Source of the DNA: Kouleothrix aurantiaca
GTDB taxonomy: Bacteria > Chloroflexota > Chloroflexia > Chloroflexales > Roseiflexaceae
Direction: 5' to 3'
NCBI GenBank assembly: GCA_001399705.1
Contig: LJCR01000032.1
Span: forward strand, 1 to 11,251
DNA: 11,251 bases
The notes under the pieces are model-generated. The model worked only from the letters and a program-made list of their open reading frames with translations, was not told the origin of the DNA and searched no databases. Below, in pieces: positions 7,001 to 11,251 of the stretch (position 1 is the stretch's first letter; every line of letters starts with the position of its first letter). A program made the position numbers and the translations under genes.

Positions 7001-8210
7001 CTACTACGGCGAGGAAGCGCCCAGCGCCTCCGATCGCGAAGCCGTGGTGCTGTTTGCCACCCAGGCCGCCGTCGCCGTCGAGAGTATCGAGCTGTTCAAC
7101 GCCGTGCGCAACGGCCGCGACCAGATGGCATCCATCCTCGCCTCTACGCGCGACGGCATTATGCTCGTCACGTCCGACGCCGAGGTTGCGATTGTGAACA
7201 GCGCGCTGGCGCAGCACGGGCGCTTGCCCGCCGAGCGCGCCGCAAAGCAGAATCTCCAGGAATTCCTGGCACTGTGGGAGCAGGCCGCGAGCTACGTGCC
7301 CGAAGAATGGCAGTCGCTGCGCCGCGAGCTTGCGCATGTCGTGGCGGGCGAGGTATCGTTTGCCAGCGGCGAGCTGAACGAAGGCGGCGCCGCGCCGCGC
7401 GCTTTCGAGTGGGCCGCGCTCACCGCCCAGCGCAGCGGCGGCAGCACCGGCGGCGCGCTCCTCGTCCTGCGCGACATCACCGAGGCCAAGGAGTCGGCCC
7501 GCCTGCGCCACGACCTCACCAACATGATCGTGCACGACCTGCGCAGCCCATTGTCAAGCGTTATGGCGTCGATCGAGCTGATGCAGAAAGGCGTGGCCGG
7601 CGAGCTTGCGAAAATGCAGCAAACCGTGATGGGCATCGCCTACAAAAGCGCTGTGCAGATGCTCGACATGATCAACGCCCTGCTGGATGTGAGCCGGCTT
7701 GAGTCGGGGCGCATGCCGGTAAATCAGCGCGCCACCGCGCTGCGCCCGCTGATCGGGCACGCCATCGAAAGCCTGTCGTCGCTGGCGAACGAGCAGCGCG
7801 TGAAGATCAGCTTCGCGCTCCCTGAGCAGCTGCCCCTGGTGCACGCCGACGGCGAGCTGATTATGCGCGTGATTCAAAACCTGCTGGGGAACGCCTTGAA
7901 GTTCAGCGGGCGCAGCTCCTCAATCACGCTGCGCGCCGAGAGCATCGCGCCCACCGTCCCCGCAGGCGCGGCGAACGGCGAAGTGCGCCCGGGCCTCACT
8001 ATTTCTGTGGCTGATCAAGGGATTGGCATTGCGCCGCAGGATCAGGAGAAGATTTTCGCGAAGTTCAGCCAGGTTGGCGAGCGCCGTGGCGGCACCGGCC
8101 TGGGGCTGACCTTCTGCAAGCTCGTGGTCGAAGCGCACGGCGGCCGCATCTGGGTGAGCAGCACGCCCGGGCAGGGCAGCACGTTTTTCTTCACGCTGCC
8201 AACCACCTAA
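4068..8210 (+). CDS. Soluble multi-GAF sensor histidine kinase (GAF x6, PAS, HisKA, HATPase)
   Basis: A 1380-residue protein with no signal peptide or membrane helix, hence cytoplasmic. Modules in order: weak GAF-like (about 33-138); GAF (163-302); GAF (325-475); GAF (500-645) with N614-K...F619...D623-E624; GAF with an insertion (670-838); GAF (868-1010); PAS-like (1018-1138, ending LLVLRDITEAKE); HisKA (1146-1215) with H1156 in MIVHDLRSPLSS; HATPase (1255-1380) with N box NLLGNALKFS (N1271, N1275), G1 D1316-QGIGI and G2 GGTGLGL (1341-1347). All catalytic motifs are intact, so it should autophosphorylate on H1156. The GAF modules are joined by helical linkers and carry no obvious bilin-attachment cysteine, so small-molecule or redox ligands are more likely than a phytochrome chromophore. 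No receiver domain is fused; the REC/degenerate-GGDEF protein upstream is a candidate partner by position. The gene ends 16 bases from the convergent MBL gene. Very confident as a kinase; the signal is unknown. Confidence 0.96.
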   Translation: MDTTTLASPQVRAWELLADLASCGHDSAALPSVADLAQRIVELVRNRLPCPWGLFLLQATANAPAIAGWGVKANEQALLLANPQSIPGRQLLLSLTYNNDAVGLLLLGLNDEAEAVLPTSLVHALRVQLELLITLFQRNTERRREQAMIEATAALRFDLTGHLDLESVLRALIGRAVGLSGATVGTIYTVAEDGSLQLMASHGLSNSYQDLRLQAGEGLVGQVLLQSAPIITEDYQRYPQRLSIFQNEILRAAIGVPLIVQDARIGVLLLAHTTPTAHFSEHDQQVIETFAKQAALVLRNAQLVTQQQQRARELFVLYENGQMLSSTLRIEPMLARVAENIVLVMGAERCQIFLIAPDDTTLLYEAAAYSLEEPGDQIDRQTPALLTGPLEALLHSNEPFLIESGNNHSSPALGELLHLGPAEHALAFGLSIKDRAVGLMSIGFAQRTQPITRAEINLAQTLAGQIATAIVNTQLYLAEQRRASELEQLQNIGKHLEADLSLDELLEAALVGVQSLMPFTGSEISMFNAATQSLQVVMTRGTRPESQPNTQQLRGALSGWLAHHRRSLRLDDFQQAPVRPLFTTLADGSTIRSYLGVPLNSGDQLLGTLELFSNKPSSFSADDERMLTIVAAQVTQGINNVRRYEAADDYLRSRVQQITALQRISRQLTSNMSLGHILGFTLEEALRATGAQNGYIALRKGFAFEEAMRAFSLEEGGRIAIGNGQDTSAVRVIAANGFTPELVNELIDQPINGSGTIADTALASGEPILVDEIETDDRLAGLGPDARSVLAMPIYYEAQVVGIVNLHSAHAHAFSHDALEFMRALADQAAIALDNARRFAKVDQALARRAQELVGINAELQHNLRSLTALNGLGMAINTTLRSADEIFGMTTHGVVEIAGGLGAAVLLREADGLRAAVQIGPTLPQTPEVADIVQHVTTSGRTEILAIPPPALARAGVRWMLFVPLRATQRTLGSICVYYGEEAPSASDREAVVLFATQAAVAVESIELFNAVRNGRDQMASILASTRDGIMLVTSDAEVAIVNSALAQHGRLPAERAAKQNLQEFLALWEQAASYVPEEWQSLRRELAHVVAGEVSFASGELNEGGAAPRAFEWAALTAQRSGGSTGGALLVLRDITEAKESARLRHDLTNMIVHDLRSPLSSVMASIELMQKGVAGELAKMQQTVMGIAYKSAVQMLDMINALLDVSRLESGRMPVNQRATALRPLIGHAIESLSSLANEQRVKISFALPEQLPLVHADGELIMRVIQNLLGNALKFSGRSSSITLRAESIAPTVPAGAANGEVRPGLTISVADQGIGIAPQDQEKIFAKFSQVGERRGGTGLGLTFCKLVVEAHGGRIWVSSTPGQGSTFFFTLPTT

Positions 8211-8226
8211 ACCTCGCACAACCACA

Positions 8227-9144
8227 CTAGATAACGATTTCCAGGCCTTCGTATGCTGCGGAGGTATTGGGGAAGGTTTTTCGCGCGTTCTCCTCGATCG
8301 CCGTAATCGTGTCGTCGGCATAGGTAGGCTCGTGGTGGAACAACACGAGCTGCTTGGCGTTAGACGCCTGCGCCACCGCCATCGCCATTTCAGGCGTGCT
8401 GTGGCCCCAGCCCTGCTTCGGCTTGGAGGGGTTGGTGTAATCTTCGATTCGGTACTGGGCGTCGTGAATCAGCACGTCGGCGTCCTTGGCAAACTTCACC
8501 AGGCGCTGATCGCTCTGCACATAGCCCTCGGTATCGGTTGCGTACACCACCGTCTTGCCGCGCCACGAAATGCTATACACATTCACGCCGCTCTTGGGGT
8601 GGGCGTAGCTGTGGTAGGTGCGCACACGCACCAGGTCAGGCGAGGGGTCAATTTCGTTGTGGTAAATATTAAGTACCTGGACATCGGCCGGGCGCGGGCC
8701 AATCAACACAATATCGGTTTCGTTGACATTGCGCAGAATTTTGAGCGACGGCAGATCTTCCAAGGCCACCGGGAAGCTGGGCGGCAGCATGGCGTGCGAA
8801 AGGGTTTCTTCAAGGTCGCTTTCAAACACTTTGGGACCAAGAATATGCAGCGTGCTCGCGCCCACATACGCCGGGTCGAAGAACGGAAAGCCCTGGGTGT
8901 GATCGTTGTGCATGTGGCTGAACAGAATCGTCGCCGTCACGGGCGAGCCCATCGCGCGCGAGCGGCGCATGAGCTCAGCGCCCAGGTTGATAATGCCGGT
9001 GCCAGCATCAAGAATCAAGGTGTGCTGCCCGGCTTGGATTTCGACACAGGCTGTGTTGCCGCCAATGCGAACAGTGCGCGGGCCGGGCACAGGGTAGCTC
9101 CCGCGCACGCCCCAGAAACGAATGATCAGGTTGTCGTCCGGCAT
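8227..9144 (-). CDS. Metallo-beta-lactamase-fold hydrolase (RNase Z / cyclic-phosphodiesterase-like)
   Basis: A 305-residue cytoplasmic protein starting at ATG 9144-9142, with a strong GGAGGGG ribosome-binding site just upstream on the minus strand. The N-terminus FWGVRGSYPVPGP and IGGNTACVEI is typical of MBL proteins related to RNase Z and to class II cyclic-nucleotide phosphodiesterases. Predicted zinc ligands: H77-M-H79-N-D81-H82 (HxHxDH), H182 in AHP, D204 in YATDTEGY, then D228, H248 in GHST and H270/H271 in FHHEP. D46 lies in the ILDAGTG strand. The binuclear site looks complete, so a phosphodiesterase or related hydrolase is expected, but the substrate cannot be told from sequence; the extra C-terminal tRNA-binding exosite features of true RNase Z are not evident. 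It converges tail-to-tail with the kinase gene (16 bases between stops), so the genes are not cotranscribed. Confidence 0.9.
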   Translation of the reverse strand: MPDDNLIIRFWGVRGSYPVPGPRTVRIGGNTACVEIQAGQHTLILDAGTGIINLGAELMRRSRAMGSPVTATILFSHMHNDHTQGFPFFDPAYVGASTLHILGPKVFESDLEETLSHAMLPPSFPVALEDLPSLKILRNVNETDIVLIGPRPADVQVLNIYHNEIDPSPDLVRVRTYHSYAHPKSGVNVYSISWRGKTVVYATDTEGYVQSDQRLVKFAKDADVLIHDAQYRIEDYTNPSKPKQGWGHSTPEMAMAVAQASNAKQLVLFHHEPTYADDTITAIEENARKTFPNTSAAYEGLEIVI

Positions 9145-9163
9145 GTGACAGCCCCTCCTCGTG

Positions 9164-9183
9164 AGCGCGCCTCATTACGCGCT
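9164..9183 (-). repeat. Short hairpin in the MBL gene leader
   Basis: AGCGCG (9164-9169) and CGCGCT (9178-9183) form a six-pair stem with an eight-base loop just upstream of the MBL ribosome-binding site. It is short and may be fortuitous in GC-rich DNA. Confidence 0.25.
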
Positions 9184-9205
9184 GGCTTTGCAAGATTGTG
9201 TGAGT

Positions 9206-9211
9206 AAAATA
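9206..9211 (-). promoter_or_regulatory. Possible extended -10 for the MBL gene
   Basis: On the minus strand the sequence reads TGCTATTTT, an extended -10 (TG one base before TATTTT), about 60 bases before the MBL start. No convincing -35 hexamer lies at the right distance. Confidence 0.3.
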
Positions 9212-9214
9212 GCA

Positions 9215-9630
9215 GCCTGCTGGCATAACAGTCGCAGCTTTGGCGACCTGCGCCCAGCTCACCTGGCCCGCAAATAAAACCCCCGGCTGCCCGCGCACCT
9301 ACCGATTGCGCCACAGCTGCCGGCGGCCATACGCTTGCGCTGCCAACAAGGCCCAGCGCAAGACACTGTGCATGAATGAACGCATCCGCATCACAAATTT
9401 ACCATGCACTGGGCGATAATTTTGTGTCATCATGCCTGGCTCAGGCCAGTTCCCTGCGCACCCAGCGCTGGCACCGAGCCATCGGACCGTGTGGCCGAGA
9501 GCATACGAACGCAGCAAAAGCCGTGTGAACCGAGCGCTCAAAAGCCACGGCGGAGCAGTTAAGCTGCATTATATCATGGCGGGCAAGCATTCCAAGCCTA
9601 CTATACTGCCCCGCAAAGCAACAATTTGGC
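9215..9630. other. Intergenic region without a convincing gene
   Basis: About 415 bases between the MBL leader and the mutS promoter region. Short frames exist on both strands, e.g. minus 9541-9299 from a TTG, ending in a basic, hydrophobic tail (VLRWALLAAQAYGRRQLWRNR-like), but none has a ribosome-binding site, recognisable motif or good start codon. Minor palindromes are present: CCAGCGCTGG at 9462-9471, and GTGCATG/CATGCAC at 9368-9374 and 9403-9409. I see no tRNA, IS end or CRISPR repeat. Confidence 0.5.
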
Positions 9631-9631
9631 G

Positions 9632-9662
9632 TTGAAACGGGCAATACTTTGTTCAATATAAT
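9632..9662 (+). promoter_or_regulatory. Possible distal mutS promoter
   Basis: TTGAAA (9632-9637) and TATAAT (9657-9662) are separated by 19 bases. The -10 is perfect, but the spacing is long and the region is AT-rich, so it may be a chance match or a second start upstream of the stronger promoter. Confidence 0.3.
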
Positions 9663-9663
9663 A

Positions 9664-9677
9664 AGAACATTTGTTTT
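9664..9677. promoter_or_regulatory. SOS-box-like inverted sequence over the mutS promoter
   Basis: AGAACATTTGTTTT contains GAAC-N4-GTTT, one base from the GAAC-N4-GTTC core of the Gram-positive-type LexA box. A further GTTC half-site (9651-9654) lies ten bases upstream of GAAC. The element is nested in a larger dyad, ATAATAA (9658-9664) / TTATTAT (9676-9682), and covers the -35 hexamer at 9671-9676. Binding by LexA or another repressor is inferred, not shown. Confidence 0.35.
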
Positions 9678-9699
9678 ATTATCCCTGGCATGCTATAAT
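9671..9699 (+). promoter_or_regulatory. Extended -10 promoter of mutS
   Basis: TTGTTT (9671-9676), a 17-base spacer, and a perfect TATAAT (9694-9699) preceded by TG at 9691-9692 (extended -10). Transcription would begin near 9706, giving a leader of about 37 bases. Confidence 0.72.
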
Positions 9700-9742
9700 G
9701 CTGCCTACCAAGAGTCGTAACGTGTGAATGGAGTACGAGCAC

Positions 9743-11251
9743 ATGAGCCAGCTCGACCGCCGCCTCCAGCAGCGCCAGCTGCGCGATCGGCTTGCCGCCG
9801 AATTCCCTGATTTTGAGCTTCTCAACTGGTATATTCAATACCGCGAGCTAAAGGCTGCCCACCCTGATACGGTGCTGCTGTATCGCCTCGGCGACTTCTA
9901 CGAAACCTTTGACGACGACGCCAAGCTGATCGCTGAGCTGCTCGAAGTCACACTCACATACAAGAAATTCGCCAACCACAAAAAAAACAAAACCGAGCAG
10001 CGCGCGCCCATGGCCGGCATGCCCTACCACGCGATCGAGCGCTATGTCAGCGCGCTGGTGAATGCGGGCTATCGCGTGGCGATTGCCGAGCAGGTGTCGG
10101 AAACCGCCTCCAGCAAATCCGACACCCGGCCGCGCTCGGTGTTTGCCGCTGGCATCGAGCAGGGCGAGCGCCGCCGCGATATTGTCGACCGCGAAGTGGT
10201 GCGGGTTATCACTCCCGGCACTGTGATCGACAGCGGCATGCTCGCGCCGACGCACAATAACTACCTGGTTGCGGTGCTGGCCGAGGGCGCGCTGGTTGGC
10301 GTGGCCTATGCCGACCTGAGCACCGGCGAATTCTGCTGCACCGAGTTCGCCGGCGAGCGCGCCGCCCACCAGGCCCAGGGCGAGCTCGCGCGCCTGCAAG
10401 CCAGCGAGGTGCTGGTGCCCGACGACCCGGCGCTGCGCCTGCCCGGCCTCGACCCTTCCAGCGCGCAGCTTGAGCACGACCTTGAATTTATGACCAAGGG
10501 CGAGCGCGAAAAGCTCCTGCCCGGCGAGCGCGTGGCCCGCCGCGTCGAGCGCGAAAATGTGGCGCGCTGGGCGCACGGCCATGTCACTGGCTGGCCCGGC
10601 TGGCGCTGGAAACTCAACAACGCCGCCGAGGCGCTGCAGCTTCAGCTGCGCGTGCACTCGCTCGATGGCTTTGGCCTGCGCGGCAAGCCATTGGCCGTGC
10701 GCGCGGCCGGCGCGATCATCCAGTATATTCACGAAACTCAGCGCAACGCCGCCAGCCAGATCACCACGCTGCGCACCTACACCAACGGCGGCACCATGTT
10801 TCTCGACCCGCAGACGCGCCGCAACCTTGAGCTGCTCGAAGGATCGAGCGGCAAGGCCAAAGATGCGCTGGTGGGCGTGCTCGACCATACGCGCACGCCC
10901 ATGGGTGGCCGCCTGCTGCGCCGCTGGATCTCGCAGCCGCTGATCGATCTGCCGCAGCTCCGCGCTCGACAGGATGGTGTGCAGCGCTTTTTCGACGACA
11001 CACTGCTGCGCGCCAGCGTGCGCGATGCGCTGAAACATGCCGGCGACCTTGAGCGTGTGGTGAATCGCGTGCTGCAGGGCATCACTGTCGCCACGCCGCG
11101 CGATATGGTGCGGCTGCGCGATGGCCTGCGCGCCCTGCCCGCCCTGGCCGGCGCGCTGGATGGCTGGTTACCGCCCCAGGCCCTCGATGCGCCAACGCCG
11201 CCGGCTTCTGAGCCCGCACGCGAAGAAGATGGCGCGGCATGGGAATGGGAG
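9743..11251 (+). CDS. mutS: DNA mismatch repair protein MutS, N-terminal 503 residues (runs off right edge)
   Basis: MutS recognises mismatches and small loops in duplex DNA and recruits the repair machinery. The mismatch-binding domain contains the diagnostic F-x-E wedge as F52-Y-E54 in LLYRLGDFYETFDDDA, then APMAGMPYHAIERYVSALVNAGYRVAIAEQ. The connector region carries VDREVVRVITPGTVID and VGVAYADLSTGEF. The core/lever part contains TYTNGGTMFLDPQTRRNLEL and TPMGGRLLRRWISQPL. The ATPase domain lies beyond the window. ATG 9743 is preferred because GGAG (9730-9733) is nine bases upstream; an in-frame ATG at 9728 would add five residues. Relative to E. coli MutS there are extra residues before the wedge, a lysine-rich loop (about 73-86), an insertion between EQV and VDREVV (about 119-148) and a Pro/Glu-rich stretch at the edge (about 477-503). 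The gene contains an A8 run at 9980-9987. Identity is very secure. Confidence 0.96.
   Translation, partial: MSQLDRRLQQRQLRDRLAAEFPDFELLNWYIQYRELKAAHPDTVLLYRLGDFYETFDDDAKLIAELLEVTLTYKKFANHKKNKTEQRAPMAGMPYHAIERYVSALVNAGYRVAIAEQVSETASSKSDTRPRSVFAAGIEQGERRRDIVDREVVRVITPGTVIDSGMLAPTHNNYLVAVLAEGALVGVAYADLSTGEFCCTEFAGERAAHQAQGELARLQASEVLVPDDPALRLPGLDPSSAQLEHDLEFMTKGEREKLLPGERVARRVERENVARWAHGHVTGWPGWRWKLNNAAEALQLQLRVHSLDGFGLRGKPLAVRAAGAIIQYIHETQRNAASQITTLRTYTNGGTMFLDPQTRRNLELLEGSSGKAKDALVGVLDHTRTPMGGRLLRRWISQPLIDLPQLRARQDGVQRFFDDTLLRASVRDALKHAGDLERVVNRVLQGITVATPRDMVRLRDGLRALPALAGALDGWLPPQALDAPTPPASEPAREEDGAAWEWE

Noticed and set aside
8211..8226. Search for a bidirectional terminator between the convergent kinase and MBL genes
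   Set aside because: The 16-base gap has no inverted repeat or T-run; any termination signal must lie within the coding ends.
9299..9541. Possible 80-residue minus-strand gene
   Set aside because: It begins at TTG without a ribosome-binding site, has no recognisable motif, and its composition is not clearly coding; only its basic hydrophobic tail looks protein-like.
1..11251. Search for CRISPR arrays, tRNA/rRNA genes, insertion sequences, toxin-antitoxin or phage genes
   Set aside because: No regularly spaced repeats, cloverleaf-like sequences, transposase motifs or phage-type genes were seen on either strand.

Overview
The window is moderately GC-rich DNA (about 60% by eye). Its gene repertoire suggests a filamentous member of Chloroflexota, class Chloroflexia (Roseiflexus/Chloroflexus-like). 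The evidence is a 4-vinyl-reductase (V4R) domain protein of a type I associate with this group, a very large soluble histidine kinase built from GAF domains, a response regulator with a decayed GGDEF domain, and a divergent MutS. The assignment rests on family resemblance, not on a marker gene, so it is moderately secure at phylum level and weak below that.

Layout. (1) 1-432, minus strand: the N-terminal part of a polytopic membrane protein that runs off the left edge. (2) A divergent promoter region with a strong sigma70-type promoter at 590-618, driving the V4R protein (686-1333). (3) A 189-base leader region with a promoter, a perfect 15-base palindrome and further foldable sequence, followed by a tight two-gene operon. 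The operon encodes a GlmU-like left-handed beta-helix protein (1523-2920) and, 12 bases later, a REC plus degenerate-GGDEF regulator (2933-3889). (4) A 178-base gap holding a long imperfect hairpin, then a 1380-residue histidine kinase with six GAF-like modules, a PAS-like module and a complete HisKA/HATPase core (4068-8210). (5) A convergent metallo-beta-lactamase-fold hydrolase on the minus strand (8227-9144). (6) A roughly 600-base intergenic stretch with no convincing gene, ending in an AT-rich promoter region. (7) The N-terminal 503 codons of mutS (9743 to the right edge).

Functional reading. The centre of the window looks like a cytoplasmic signalling cluster. The soluble multi-GAF kinase has no membrane segment and so probably reads intracellular signals. 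The regulator keeps all phosphoacceptor residues but has lost the diguanylate cyclase active site, so its output is probably protein-protein or allosteric. Its operon partner is a beta-helix protein that resembles sugar-nucleotide acyl- and nucleotidyltransferases. That the kinase phosphorylates this regulator, and that the regulator controls the beta-helix protein, is inference from gene order only. The V4R protein, the MBL hydrolase and MutS are probably independent units. The observations I consider most worth a second look are the beta-helix/degenerate-GGDEF/multi-GAF arrangement, the SOS-box-like sequence overlapping the mutS promoter, and the two structured intergenic leaders.
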